DNA from: Frigoribacterium sp. SL97
GTDB lineage: Bacteria > Actinomycetota > Actinomycetes > Actinomycetales > Microbacteriaceae
Length of the DNA stretch: 64,000 bases
Assembly: GCF_026625765.1 (NCBI RefSeq)
Contig: NZ_CP113062.1
Location: 434,001-498,000 of the forward strand
Direction of reading: 5' to 3'
Position numbers and translations under genes: made by a program. Below the pieces are notes generated by a model that searched no databases, was not told the origin of the DNA, and worked only from the letters and a program-made list of their open reading frames with translations. This document shows positions 7,981 through 16,182 of the stretch, one piece after another. How positions within the stretch are numbered: the stretch's first letter is position 1; each line of letters begins with the position of its first letter.

Positions 7981-9267
7981 TCAGCCCGCCGAGGCCTGAC
8001 GCTCGTCGTCGACCGCGCGCAACGGCGACGACGAGGAGGCGCGGCGCCCGTCGGTCACGCCGAAGAGCGCCTCGAGACCGTCGCGGAACTCGTCGCCCCG
8101 GCCCTCTCGGGCCAGCTCGCGCGCCCGGACGGAGGGGGTGTGCAGCAGCACGCCGGCGAGGTGTCGCAGGGCCGATTCGGTGCGATCGGACGAGTCCCCG
8201 CGCGACCGCGCGCGCTCGATCTCGGCGTCGAGCAGGTCGAAGACGTGCTTGCGCAGCGCGACGACGGACGGCGTGAGCGACTGTTCGGCGGCGACGGCCT
8301 GGAACTCCGCGGCCGCGGACGAGACGAGGGCTCGAGCGTCGTCGGCCGCGCTGAGCTGGGGCAGCGGCGCGTGCAGGCTGATGGTCTCGAGGTCGAGCAG
8401 CTCGACGCCCTCGACGCCGGCGACGAGCGGGTCGACGTTGCGGGGCAGCCCGAGGTCGATCACGAGGCGGCGGCCGCCGGGGAGGACGACGTCGCGGGTG
8501 ACGACCGGCTCGGTGGTCGAGGTGCAGGTGATCAGCACGTCGCTCCAGGCGACGGCGGTGGCGAGGTCGTCGTACGGCGTCGCGGCGTGCTTGAGGCCGA
8601 ACCACTCGGCGCGGCCCGAACCCGAGTAGACGGCGAGCTGGTCGGCGCCACGGTCGCGAAGTGCCGCGACGGTGGTGGCCGCGTACTGGCCGGTGCCCAC
8701 GATGAGGACGCGCGCCTCGGACCAGTCGGTCACCCGTGAGGACGCCAGCTCGAGCGCGAGGCGCACGAGTGACCGGCCCGCGCCTCCGACGTTGGTCTGG
8801 TTCTTGATGCCCCGGGAGGTCTGCGACGCCTTCTGGAAGAGGCGCTCGAGGTCGCGCGAGGTGGTGCCGTCGTGGCGGGCGCGCTCGAGCGAACGGCGCA
8901 CCTGGCCCGAGATCTCGTCCTCCCCGACGACGACGGACTCGAGGCCCGAGCTGACGGCGAACAGGTGCTCGACGACCTCGTCGCCCGTGATGACCCGGAC
9001 GCTGTCGCGCAGGTCGTCGGGCTCGACGCCGCTGGCGGTGCTCATGGTCTCGATCGTGGCCTCGACGGCCAGGGCGCTGCCGGCGGTGAGGGGCTCGTCG
9101 ACGTCGAGGTAGGCCTCGAACCGGTTGCAGGTCGCGAGCACGACCGCGCCGCTGACGAAGTCGCTGCCGTCGACCAGGGTGCCCGCCGCCGAGGGTGCGC
9201 CGATGCTCAGCCTCTCGAGGAGGTCGAAGCTGGCGTTCTGGTGGGACGCCGTGAGGCAGATGAGCAC
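7981..9267 (-). CDS. hemA: Glutamyl-tRNA reductase
   Basis: First committed enzyme of the C5 heme pathway: it reduces glutamyl-tRNA(Glu) with NADPH to glutamate-1-semialdehyde, the substrate of HemL encoded at 18946. The 428 residues show the N-terminal catalytic domain with the active-site cysteine in LATCNRFEAY (about 43-52), the GLESVVVGEDEISGQV segment and the Rossmann NADPH domain VLIVGTGQYAATTV. The C-terminal tail encodes GRRASSSSPLRA, where the coding DNA contains one copy of the dispersed 12-mer repeat. The gene is divergent from the curA-like gene and separate from the other hem genes. The GTG start is preceded by TAGGAT with a 6-base gap, implying a leaderless mRNA. Confidence 0.95.
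   Translation of the reverse strand: MLICLTASHQNASFDLLERLSIGAPSAAGTLVDGSDFVSGAVVLATCNRFEAYLDVDEPLTAGSALAVEATIETMSTASGVEPDDLRDSVRVITGDEVVEHLFAVSSGLESVVVGEDEISGQVRRSLERARHDGTTSRDLERLFQKASQTSRGIKNQTNVGGAGRSLVRLALELASSRVTDWSEARVLIVGTGQYAATTVAALRDRGADQLAVYSGSGRAEWFGLKHAATPYDDLATAVAWSDVLITCTSTTEPVVTRDVVLPGGRRLVIDLGLPRNVDPLVAGVEGVELLDLETISLHAPLPQLSAADDARALVSSAAAEFQAVAAEQSLTPSVVALRKHVFDLLDAEIERARSRGDSSDRTESALRHLAGVLLHTPSVRARELAREGRGDEFRDGLEALFGVTDGRRASSSSPLRAVDDERQASAG
8033..8044 (+). repeat. Representative copy of the dispersed 12-mer GAGGAGGCGCGG
   Basis: Copies with G or C at the first base of the 12-mer, on either strand, begin at 8033, 10436, 12480, 20944, 26284, 27164, 27731, 32227, 33040, 35151, 36917, 47303, 51734, 51831, 54760, 55215, 56905, 59260, 59289, 63182 and 63919. 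Near copies occur at about 13797, 36748, 40823, 43063, 53134, 54784, 58489 and 63075. Copies lie both in genes and between them. The function is unknown; see the findings. Confidence 0.85.
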
Positions 9268-9273
9268 TGAGTG

Positions 9274-9279
9274 ATCCTA
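9274..9279 (-). promoter_or_regulatory. -10 element TAGGAT of hemA
   Basis: Minus-strand TAGGAT with a six-base gap to the GTG start of hemA. The same hexamer and gap precede the GTG of trhO at 28605. Confidence 0.5.
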
Positions 9280-9309
9280 ACTCTGATCGGCGTTTTCGGC
9301 TGGGCGTTG

Positions 9310-9359
9310 ACTCGACGTCGAGTGGCCGGGAATGCCACACGACGGTTGCAGCTTGCAAC
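9310..9359. promoter_or_regulatory. Cluster of three dyads between hemA and the curA-like gene
   Basis: Three inverted repeats lie side by side: the perfect 14-bp palindrome ACTCGACGTCGAGT (9310-9323), GTGGC-N7-GCCAC (9322-9338) and GTTGCA-N3-TGCAAC (9345-9359). They sit between divergent genes, upstream of the reductase ATG at 9421, and are candidates for operators of an unidentified regulator. Confidence 0.4.
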
Positions 9360-9420
9360 AACGGAGCCCGGGGCCGCATTCCGGCCGCCGGCCCGCACCG
9401 CATCGAACCAAGGAGACACC

Positions 9421-10434
9421 ATGACCTCGACCACCAGCATCCAGTGGCAGCTCGTCGCCCGCCCGCACGGCGAGCCCACCCCCGACGACGTCGCCCGCGT
9501 CGAGGTGACCCTGCCCGAGCTCGGCGACGGCGAGGTCCGCGTGCAGAACGAGTTCCTGTCGGTCGACCCCTACATGCGCGGTCGCATGAACGACGTGAAG
9601 TCGTACGTCCCGCCTTTCGCCCTCGGCGAGACCATGACCGGCGGGGCCGTCGGCCGCGTCGTCGAGTCGCGTTCGGACGACCTGCCGGTCGGCACCGTCG
9701 TGCTGCACGAGCAGGGCTGGCGCGACGTGGCCCAGGGAGGCGCGGCCACGTTCCGTGCCGTGCAGCCCGTCGACGGCGTGCCCCTGTCGGCGTACCTGGG
9801 CGTGCTCGGCCTCACCGGCCTGACGGCGTACGTCGGCCTCACCGAGATCGCCGGCATCCGCGAGGGCGACGTCGTCTTCGTGTCGGGTGCCGCCGGGGCC
9901 GTCGGCACCATGGTCGGCCAGATCGCCCGCCTCAAGGGAGCCTCGCGCGTGATCGGCAGCGCCGGTTCGGCCGAGAAGGTCGAGCTGCTGACCTCGAAGT
10001 ACGGCTTCGACGCCGCGTTCAACTACAAGGACGGCGACGTCTCCGAGCTGCTCGCCGAGGCCGCGCCCGACGGCATCGACCTCTACTTCGACAACGTCGG
10101 CGGCGACCACCTGTCGGCCGCCCTCGCCTCGTTCCGCACCGGCGGTCGTGCCGCACTCTGCGGCTCGATCGCGAACTACAACTCCACCGGCGCCCCGGTC
10201 GGCATCACGGGCATGACCAACATGGTCACCCGCGGTCTGACGATGAAGGGCTTCACGTTGGGCGACTACCGCCACCTCGCACCCGCGTTCCAGGCCGAGA
10301 TGGGCCCCTGGCTCTCCGCCGGCGACGTCGTGTACGACGAGACCGTCGTCGAGGGCGTCGACAACGCGTTCGACGCCTTCACCGGGCTCATGCGCGGCGA
10401 CAACGTCGGGAAGATGGTCGTCGCGGTCTCCTGA
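9421..10434 (+). CDS. NADP-dependent oxidoreductase, CurA/YfmJ type (MDR superfamily)
   Basis: 337 residues of the zinc-free medium-chain dehydrogenase/reductase type. The N-terminal GroES-like part carries EFLSVDPYMRGRM, diagnostic of the leukotriene-B4-dehydrogenase/CurA branch, and the Rossmann part has VFVSGAAGAVGTMVGQIAR and DLYFDNVGGDH. These enzymes reduce the carbon-carbon double bond of enones with NADPH and often serve in detoxification of reactive carbonyls. The start is set by AAGGAG a few bases upstream of the ATG. The gene is divergent from hemA, and the shared spacer holds several dyads. Physiological substrate unknown. Confidence 0.88.
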   Translation: MTSTTSIQWQLVARPHGEPTPDDVARVEVTLPELGDGEVRVQNEFLSVDPYMRGRMNDVKSYVPPFALGETMTGGAVGRVVESRSDDLPVGTVVLHEQGWRDVAQGGAATFRAVQPVDGVPLSAYLGVLGLTGLTAYVGLTEIAGIREGDVVFVSGAAGAVGTMVGQIARLKGASRVIGSAGSAEKVELLTSKYGFDAAFNYKDGDVSELLAEAAPDGIDLYFDNVGGDHLSAALASFRTGGRAALCGSIANYNSTGAPVGITGMTNMVTRGLTMKGFTLGDYRHLAPAFQAEMGPWLSAGDVVYDETVVEGVDNAFDAFTGLMRGDNVGKMVVAVS

Positions 10435-10435
10435 C

Positions 10436-10555
10436 CCGCGCCTCCTCGTCCGCTCGCGCGTTCGAGGCGATCCGACCGGGACGGTCCCGCCGTGGCGGGG
10501 CCGGCCGCGGGTCGCCTCGACGCGACGTCCAGCGGGCGATGGGACAATCGACCAC
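10436..10555. other. Spacer upstream of hemE with 12-mer copy and hemE promoter
   Basis: Immediately after the reductase stop comes a CCGCGCCTCCTC copy. At the far end, GACAAT (10543-10548) lies 7 bases before the GTG of hemE and is the best -10 candidate for the heme operon. Confidence 0.4.
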
Positions 10556-11623
10556 GTGACCCAGACCTCCGCCCTGCCCGAGCAGCACCCGCTGGCCGCC
10601 GGCCTCACGACGCGTTCACCGCTGGTCCGTGCCCTGCGCGGCGACCGGCCCGAGACGCTGCCGGTGTGGTTCATGCGCCAGGCGGGGCGCTCGCTTCCCG
10701 AGTACCGCGAGCTGCGCGTCGGCACCGCCATGCTCGACGCCTGCCTCACGCCCGACCTGGCGAGCGAGATCACGCTGCAGCCGGTCCGCCGTCACGGCGT
10801 CGACGCGGGCATCTTCTTCAGCGACATCGTCGTGCCGATCAAGCTGGCCGGCGTCTCGGTCGACATCGTCCCGGGTCGTGGTCCGGTGCTCGAGACGCCG
10901 ATCCGCACGGCGGCCGACGTCGCGGCCCTGCGGCCGATCGACCCGGAGGCGCTGGCCCCGATCGCCGCGGGCGTCGCCCAGACCGTCGCGCAGCTGGGCA
11001 GCACGCCACTGATCGGGTTCGCCGGCGCCCCTTTCACCCTCGCCGCCTACCTCGTCGAGGGCGGGCCGTCGAAGGACCACATCCGCGCCCGTGCCCTCAT
11101 GCACGGCGATCCCGAGACCTGGGACGCCCTGCTCACCTGGGCCGCGGACGTGACCGGCGCCTTCCTGCGGGCGCAGGTGCTCGCCGGGGCGAGCGCCGCC
11201 CAGTTGTTCGACTCGTGGGTCGGGTCGCTCTCGCTGGCCGACTACACCGCGCACGTCGCCCGCCATTCGGCCCGTGCCCTCTCGCACGTCGCCGACCTCG
11301 ACGTGCCCCGCATCCACTTCGGAGTGGGCAGCGGCGAGGTGCTGGCCGCCATGCGCGACGTCGGCACCGACGCCGTCGGGGTCGACTGGCGCATCCCGCT
11401 CGACGAGGCCTCGCGTCGCCTCGGTGGCTCCACCCCGGTGCAGGGCAACATCGACCCCGCCATGCTCCAGGCGCCGTGGGCCGTGCTCGAGGCGCACGTC
11501 CGCGACGTGGTCGAGCGTGGTCGGGCGGCCCCGGCGCACGTGCTCAACCTCGGCCACGGCGTCAGCCCCGACACCGACCCCGACGTGCTCACCCGCATCG
11601 TCGAGCTCGCGCACACGCTGTGA
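10556..11623 (+). CDS. hemE: Uroporphyrinogen decarboxylase
   Basis: Decarboxylates the four acetate side chains of uroporphyrinogen III to give coproporphyrinogen III, in the cytoplasm. The 355-residue protein has the family's N-terminal signature WFMRQAGRSLPEYRE (residues about 39-53), the YLVEGGPSKDH loop and C-terminal GNIDPAMLQAPW and NLGHGVSPDTDP motifs. It is the first plus-strand gene of the heme cluster, preceded by GACAAT 7 bases before its GTG, and overlaps hemY by 4 bases (GTGA), so the two are translationally coupled. Confidence 0.95.
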   Translation: MTQTSALPEQHPLAAGLTTRSPLVRALRGDRPETLPVWFMRQAGRSLPEYRELRVGTAMLDACLTPDLASEITLQPVRRHGVDAGIFFSDIVVPIKLAGVSVDIVPGRGPVLETPIRTAADVAALRPIDPEALAPIAAGVAQTVAQLGSTPLIGFAGAPFTLAAYLVEGGPSKDHIRARALMHGDPETWDALLTWAADVTGAFLRAQVLAGASAAQLFDSWVGSLSLADYTAHVARHSARALSHVADLDVPRIHFGVGSGEVLAAMRDVGTDAVGVDWRIPLDEASRRLGGSTPVQGNIDPAMLQAPWAVLEAHVRDVVERGRAAPAHVLNLGHGVSPDTDPDVLTRIVELAHTL

Positions 11624-12984
11624 CCCCGCCCGTCGTCACCCCGAGCGGCGTCGTCGACGTCGCCGTGGTGGGCGGCGGCATGGGCGGCATCGTGCTCGCC
11701 CGTGACCTGGCCGCCGCCGGGTTGGGCGTCGTGCTGTTCGAGGCATCCGACCGACTGGGCGGCGAGGTCTCGCGACACGTGGTCGCCGGCATCGCACTCG
11801 ACGCCGGGGCCGAGAGCTTCGCGACCCGGGGCGGCACGGTCGCCGGTTTCGCCACCGAACTCGGCCTCGGCGACGACATCGTCCTGCCCGATCCCCGCGG
11901 GGCCTGGCTGCACGAGGCCGACGGCGAGTCCTTTCCCATCCCGCGCACGGGGCTGCTCGGCATCCCCGGCGACCCGTCCGCCGCCGACGTGCGAGCCGTC
12001 GTCGGCGAGGCCGGCGTGACCCGCGCGCTCGCGGACGCCGGCCTGCCCGCCGAGATCGGGGCCGAAGAAATCACCCTGGGGGGTCTCGTCCGGGCGCGCA
12101 TGGGTGACGAGGTCGTCGACCGGCTCGTCAGTCCCATCGTCTCGGGCGTCCACTCGCTCCACCCCGACCTGCTCGCCGTCGACCGCGTGGCCCCCGGGCT
12201 GCGCTCGGCCCTCCAGCGCGAGGGCAGCCTCGCCGCCGCCGTGCTCGGACTGCGCGCCCTGGCCCCGGCCGGCTCGGCGGTGGCGGGCATCCGCGGCGGC
12301 CTCGCCAGGCTGGTCGACCCGATCGTCGCCGACCTCGAGCGGCACGGCGTCGACGTCCGCCTCGGCACCCGCGTGCGTTCGATCGACGAGACCGGCGTCG
12401 AGACCACGGGCGGTGAGCACGTCCGGGCGAGACAGGTCGTGCTGGCCGTCGGGGACCACGACGCGGTGGTCCTGACGACCCGCGCCTCCTCGGTGCCGCC
12501 CGGAGCGATCACCCTCGCGACCCTCGTCGTCGACCGGCCGGAGCTCGACGCGGCACCCCGGGGCACGGGCGTCCTCGTCGCCCCCGGCTCGACCGGACTC
12601 CGGGCCAAGGCCCTCACCCACGCGACCGTCAAGTGGAGCTGGCTGGCCGAGCTCGCCGGGGGACGCCACGTGCTCCGGCTCAGCTTCGACTCGCCCGTCG
12701 TCGACCGCGACACACCCGACGCCGAGGTGCGCGACGCGGCGCTCGCCGACGCCTCGACCCTGCTCGGCGTCGACCTCGCCGCGCGCCACCTGGTCGGCTT
12801 CGGCCGGGCCACCTGGGACGCCCCGCGCCGGGCCGAGGCGGCGGTCGTCACCGAGCCCGTGGTCGAGGTCGTCCAGGCAGGAGGCGCGGTGGCGGGACGG
12901 GGGCTGGCCGCGATCATCGCCCACTCGCGTCGTCAGGCCGCCACCCTCGTGGCGGCGCTGTCGGCGCCCCCGTCCCGCGACTGA
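11620..12984 (+). CDS. hemY: Coproporphyrinogen III / protoporphyrinogen oxidase, HemY (CgoX) type
   Basis: FAD-dependent oxidase of 454 residues. The dinucleotide-binding motif VVGGGMGGIVLARDLAAAG is at residues about 11-29, followed by LFEASDRLGGEV; the C-terminus has the second FAD-contact region GRGLAAIIAHSRRQA. In Gram-positive bacteria carrying HemQ this enzyme oxidises coproporphyrinogen III to coproporphyrin III. The GTG start overlaps the hemE stop. A CCGCGCCTCCTC repeat copy lies in frame and encodes Arg-Ala-Ser-Ser at about residue 288. The alternative substrate, protoporphyrinogen IX, is less likely given hemQ nearby. Confidence 0.92.
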   Translation: MTPPVVTPSGVVDVAVVGGGMGGIVLARDLAAAGLGVVLFEASDRLGGEVSRHVVAGIALDAGAESFATRGGTVAGFATELGLGDDIVLPDPRGAWLHEADGESFPIPRTGLLGIPGDPSAADVRAVVGEAGVTRALADAGLPAEIGAEEITLGGLVRARMGDEVVDRLVSPIVSGVHSLHPDLLAVDRVAPGLRSALQREGSLAAAVLGLRALAPAGSAVAGIRGGLARLVDPIVADLERHGVDVRLGTRVRSIDETGVETTGGEHVRARQVVLAVGDHDAVVLTTRASSVPPGAITLATLVVDRPELDAAPRGTGVLVAPGSTGLRAKALTHATVKWSWLAELAGGRHVLRLSFDSPVVDRDTPDAEVRDAALADASTLLGVDLAARHLVGFGRATWDAPRRAEAAVVTEPVVEVVQAGGAVAGRGLAAIIAHSRRQAATLVAALSAPPSRD

Positions 12985-13040
12985 GGCCCCGGGGTCGGAC
13001 CGCTTCGGTCCGGCGCGGGCGTCCGGCACCCGCCTCGGGC

Positions 13041-13046
13041 TACATT
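13041..13046 (+). promoter_or_regulatory. -10 element TACATT upstream of the YtxH-like gene
   Basis: TACATT lies about 55 bases before the GTG of the YtxH-like gene. It gives the three-gene membrane cassette its own promoter, separate from hemE-hemY. Confidence 0.4.
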
Positions 13047-13101
13047 GGAGGGACGTGTGCGGCACATGCCGTCGCGCGTACGACCACGAATGGAGTCCCC
13101 C

Positions 13102-13350
13102 GTGCGAGGCAAACTGATCTTCGTCGCCGGAGCCGCTGTCGGATTCGTGCTGGGCGCCCGCGCCGGCCACGACCGGTACGAGCAGATCACCGAGAGGGCG
13201 TCCAAGGTCTGGAACAGCCGGGCCGTGCAGCGCCAGGTCGCCAAGGGCCAGGACTTCGCCGGTGCCAAGACGGCCGACGGCGTGGACGCCGTCGTCACCG
13301 GCATCACCCGGGGCATCTCCAAGGCCTTCGGCGGCGGCCGAAAGAAATGA
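13102..13350 (+). CDS. Small YtxH-like membrane-associated protein
   Basis: An 82-residue protein starting with a glycine/alanine-rich hydrophobic segment (KLIFVAGAAVGFVLGARAG) followed by a basic amphipathic part (RYEQITERASKVWNSR). This is the arrangement of YtxH-like proteins associated with general stress in Gram-positives. The GTG was chosen because GGAG lies 6 bases upstream and the conserved sequence begins there; an in-frame ATG sits 12 bases upstream. It overlaps the next gene by 4 bases (ATGA). Role unknown; it probably associates with the membrane together with its two downstream neighbours. Confidence 0.75.
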   Translation: MRGKLIFVAGAAVGFVLGARAGHDRYEQITERASKVWNSRAVQRQVAKGQDFAGAKTADGVDAVVTGITRGISKAFGGGRKK

Positions 13351-13796
13351 CCGACTCGACGCGCAGCGACAAGGTGCGGCACAAGACCAGGCCGCGGTCG
13401 CTCTTCGCCCTGGTGCAGGACGTCCCGACGCTGGTCACCGACCTGGTCAAGGGCGAGTTGGCCCTGCTCAAGTACGAGGTCATCGGCACGCTCAAGGCCT
13501 TCGGCATCGGTGCCGGCTTCCTGGTCGGGGCCCTGGTCTTCGTCTTCGCGATGCTCGGCGTCCTCCTGACCGGCATCGTCCTGCTGCTCGCCATCTGGCT
13601 TCCCGGCTGGGCGTCGGCCCTCATCGTCGCCGGCGTGCTGTTGCTCGTCGCCGCCCTGCTCGCGTTCCTCGGGTACAAGGCGATCAAGAAGGGGCTCCCG
13701 GCGGTCCCCGAGAAGACCATCGCGAGCCTCAAGGCCGACCTCAAGGCCGTCAAGGGCGTGGGGTCGATCCCCGGCGCCCGCCTCGACGAGCGCTGA
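13347..13796 (+). CDS. Actinobacterial holin-superfamily (phage_holin_3_6-like) membrane protein
   Basis: 149 residues with a cytoplasmic N-terminal helix (FALVQDVPTLVTDLVKGELA), two long hydrophobic segments (about residues 50-75 and 80-105) and a lysine-rich tail. This is the pattern of the putative holin-X/DUF1469-type family common in actinobacterial chromosomes. Despite the family name there is no phage gene around, so a lytic role is not indicated; it is more likely a membrane-stress or envelope protein. It overlaps the YtxH-like gene by 4 bases, and the DUF3618 gene follows 47 bases later. Confidence 0.78.
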   Translation: MTDSTRSDKVRHKTRPRSLFALVQDVPTLVTDLVKGELALLKYEVIGTLKAFGIGAGFLVGALVFVFAMLGVLLTGIVLLLAIWLPGWASALIVAGVLLLVAALLAFLGYKAIKKGLPAVPEKTIASLKADLKAVKGVGSIPGARLDER

Positions 13797-13843
13797 CGCG
13801 CCTCCTCGACACCCCCACCCTTCCCGTTCCCGACAGGAGCACC

Positions 13844-14071
13844 GTGAGCGACAGCAGCGACATCCAGGCCCACATCGACCGCACGCGCGCCGAGCTCGCC
13901 GCGACCCTCAACGAACTCGAGGACAAGCTGAACGTGCCCAAGCAGTTGGGCATCGCCGGGCACCGCGCCAAGGCCTCGTTCGACCGCGACAAGACCCCGT
14001 GGCTCGCCGCCGCCGGGGCGGGTGCGCTGGCCGTCGCGGGCGTCGTCGTCGCGGTCGTCAAGCGCCGCTGA
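13844..14071 (+). CDS. DUF3618-domain protein
   Basis: 75 residues: an acidic helical start with IQAHIDRTRAELAATLNELE, the hallmark of DUF3618, then a single C-terminal membrane helix (WLAAAGAGALAVAGVVVAVV) ending in K-R-R. The N-terminus should face the cytoplasm. AGGAG lies 4 bases upstream of the GTG start. Together with the YtxH-like and holin-superfamily genes it forms a small cassette found together in many actinobacteria. A near-copy of the dispersed 12-mer lies in the short gap before it. No enzymatic function is suggested. Confidence 0.78.
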   Translation: MSDSSDIQAHIDRTRAELAATLNELEDKLNVPKQLGIAGHRAKASFDRDKTPWLAAAGAGALAVAGVVVAVVKRR

Positions 14072-14183
14072 CCGCTCGCCCGGCTCGCCGGTCGGCTCGA
14101 CCGCCGGCGGGCATCGGGTGCCGTTCGCTCGACCGGGAGCAACCTGGTTGGGCTCCCAGCGTGCCGAGAGGGAGAATGGCTGC

Positions 14184-14957
14184 ATGAGTTCCAGCGCCGA
14201 CGCGGCAGCGCCCGTACTGCCGACGTCCGATTCATCCGCAGCACCCGTCCAGACCGAGTCCGACGACGCCGCGGCGAGCACGCCGCCACCCGTCGAACGC
14301 CTCGGCTACACGCTCTGGGCCGTGCTGCGACGCGACCCGCAGAACCCCTACGCCCCCGAGCTCGACGACGTCCCGCAGCTCGACGCGGTCGTCGACGCCC
14401 TGGCGGGTCTCGGCGTGACCGTCCGTGGCTTCTACGACGTCAGCGCCCTGCGGGCCGACGCCGACATCATGATCTGGCTGCACGGCGAGGTGCCCGAGGC
14501 CGTCCAGTCGGCCTACCGGCAGCTGTTGCGCACCGACGTGCTGGGCGGCCTGCTGCCCACCTGGAACGCCATGGGCATGCACCGCGAGGCCGAGTTCTCG
14601 CGCAACCACAGCCCGGCCTTCATGCGGGGCAAGGCACCCGAGACCTGGTTGACGGTGTACCCGTTCGTGCGCAGCTACGAGTGGTACCTGCTGCCCGAGG
14701 CCGAGCGCCGTCAGATGCTCGCCGAGCACGGCAAGCAGGGCTCCGAGCACCGCGCGGTGCTGACGAACACCGTCGCCAGCTTCTCGCTCGGCGACTACGA
14801 GTGGATCCTCGCCCTCGAGGCTCCCGAGCTCGTCCAACTGGTCGACCTCATGCGCGACCTGCGCTACACCGAGGCCCGCCGCCACGTCCGCGAAGAGATC
14901 CCGTTCTTCACGGGCCGACGCATCCCCACCACCGACATCATCGAGGTCTTGTCGTGA
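14184..14957 (+). CDS. hemQ: Coproheme decarboxylase (chlorite dismutase family)
   Basis: Last enzyme of the coproporphyrin-dependent route: it oxidatively decarboxylates two propionates of coproheme III to give heme b. The 257 residues begin with about 35 low-complexity residues, then the family core: YTLWAVLRRD, RGFYDVSALRADADIMIW, the PFVRSYEWYLL segment, and EHGKQGSEHRAVLTNT, the region of the proximal heme ligand. SFSLGDYEWILALEA follows. It overlaps hemH by 4 bases. A GAGGGAG sequence lies about 9 bases before the ATG. Its presence shows that the organism makes heme via coproheme rather than protoporphyrin. Confidence 0.93.
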   Translation: MSSSADAAAPVLPTSDSSAAPVQTESDDAAASTPPPVERLGYTLWAVLRRDPQNPYAPELDDVPQLDAVVDALAGLGVTVRGFYDVSALRADADIMIWLHGEVPEAVQSAYRQLLRTDVLGGLLPTWNAMGMHREAEFSRNHSPAFMRGKAPETWLTVYPFVRSYEWYLLPEAERRQMLAEHGKQGSEHRAVLTNTVASFSLGDYEWILALEAPELVQLVDLMRDLRYTEARRHVREEIPFFTGRRIPTTDIIEVLS

Positions 14958-16051
14958 CCGACACCAGCAACATCACCAACGGGCAGCTCGTCCGCAACGC
15001 CACCCCCGCCGCGGCCTCCGGCCCCGAGCACGTCTCCGAGCCGACCGACTACGACGCCATCCTGCTGGCCGGCTTCGGCGGGCCCGAGGGGCAGGACGAC
15101 GTCATCCCGTTCCTGCGCAACGTCACGCGCGGTCGGGGCATCCCCGAAGAGCGGCTCGAAGAGGTCGCGACGCACTACCGCCACTTCGGCGGCGTCAGCC
15201 CGATCAACGAGCACAACCGCGAGCTCAAGGCCGCCCTCGAGGCCGAGCTCGAGCGTCGCGGCATCGACCTGCCGGTCATCTGGGGCAACCGCAACTGGCA
15301 GCCCTACATGGCCGACGCCGTGCGCGAGGCCGACGAGCGCGGGTTCCGCAAGCTCATCGCGGTCGCGACCAGCGCCTACTCGTCCTACAGCTCGTGCCGC
15401 CAGTACCGCGAGGACTTCGCCATGGCGCTCGACGCCACCGGCCTCGAGGGCACCATGCAGATCGACAAGGTCCGCCAGTTCTTCGACCACCCCGGTTTCG
15501 TCCAGCCGTTCATCGACGGCGTGCGCGACGCGCTCGTCGCGGCTCGCGCCGAGAACGAGGGGCTCGACCTCGCGACCGAGGTCCAGGTGCTCTTCGCCAC
15601 GCACTCGATCCCGTCGACCGACGCGGCCAAGAGCGGCCCCGAGGCGCGCGGCTTCGACGCCGACGGTGCCTACGCCGCCCAGCACAAGGCCGTCGCCGAG
15701 GTCGTCATGGCCGCGGCCGAGGCCGCCCTCGACCTCGACCTGCCCGAAGGGGGTGGCACCACCGTCCCCTGGCAGCTCGTCTACCAGTCGCGCAGCGGCC
15801 CGCCCTCGATGCCGTGGCTCGAGCCCGACATCAACGACGCCATCGACGACCTGGCCGGCGGTCCGACCCGCGCCGTCGTCATCGTGCCGCTCGGGTTCGT
15901 GAGCGACCACATGGAGGTCATGTGGGACCTCGACAACGAGGCGATGGAGACCAGCGAGAAGAACGGTTTCTGGGCGACGCGCACCCCGACGCCGGGCATC
16001 GACCCGAACTACGTCACCGGGCTCGTCGACCTCGTGCTCGAGCCGTCGTGA
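14954..16051 (+). CDS. hemH: Coproporphyrin III ferrochelatase
   Basis: Inserts Fe2+ into coproporphyrin III (CpfC function inferred from the adjacent hemQ and from phylum). 365 residues; the core begins YDAILLAGFGGPEGQDDVIP, with GNRNWQPYMADAV, the SAYSSYSSCRQYRED loop and LFATHSIPSTDA carrying the conserved metal-binding His. The C-terminal PLGFVSDHMEVMWDLD holds the conserved catalytic-site Glu. GTG start, translationally coupled to hemQ by a GTGA overlap. About 35 residues precede the conserved core. Confidence 0.93.
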   Translation: MTDTSNITNGQLVRNATPAAASGPEHVSEPTDYDAILLAGFGGPEGQDDVIPFLRNVTRGRGIPEERLEEVATHYRHFGGVSPINEHNRELKAALEAELERRGIDLPVIWGNRNWQPYMADAVREADERGFRKLIAVATSAYSSYSSCRQYREDFAMALDATGLEGTMQIDKVRQFFDHPGFVQPFIDGVRDALVAARAENEGLDLATEVQVLFATHSIPSTDAAKSGPEARGFDADGAYAAQHKAVAEVVMAAAEAALDLDLPEGGGTTVPWQLVYQSRSGPPSMPWLEPDINDAIDDLAGGPTRAVVIVPLGFVSDHMEVMWDLDNEAMETSEKNGFWATRTPTPGIDPNYVTGLVDLVLEPS

Positions 16052-16079
16052 CGGCGTCCCCGCCGAGGACCGCCCCCAT

Positions 16080-16178
16080 GTGACCGACCTCGGGCCCTGG
16101 TACGACGTCTGCCGTCCCGGCTGCTGCGAGAACGTGCGACTGGGCTTCAAGCCCGCCCTGTCCGGCCTGGTCCCCTGA
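16080..16178 (+). CDS. Candidate 32-residue cysteine-rich small protein within the hem operon
   Basis: A short frame fills the gap between hemH and hemC and is too short for usual gene calls. It starts GTG, with GAGGA 10 bases upstream, and stops 4 bases before the hemC start. The peptide includes DVCRPGCCENVRLGFK and ends PALSGLVP: three Cys, net basic, no membrane helix. Codon use is strongly coding-like, with nearly all third positions G or C and a balanced second position, like its neighbours. No family is recognised. Metal or heme binding by the CRPGCC cluster is conjecture. It could also be non-functional spacer that happens to read well. Confidence 0.45.
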   Translation: MTDLGPWYDVCRPGCCENVRLGFKPALSGLVP

Positions 16179-16182
16179 CCCC

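Noticed and set aside
13347..13796. Holin-superfamily gene as evidence of a prophage
   Set aside because: No other phage gene, integrase or attachment site is nearby. The family is common in actinobacterial chromosomes, and the flanking genes are heme biosynthesis genes.
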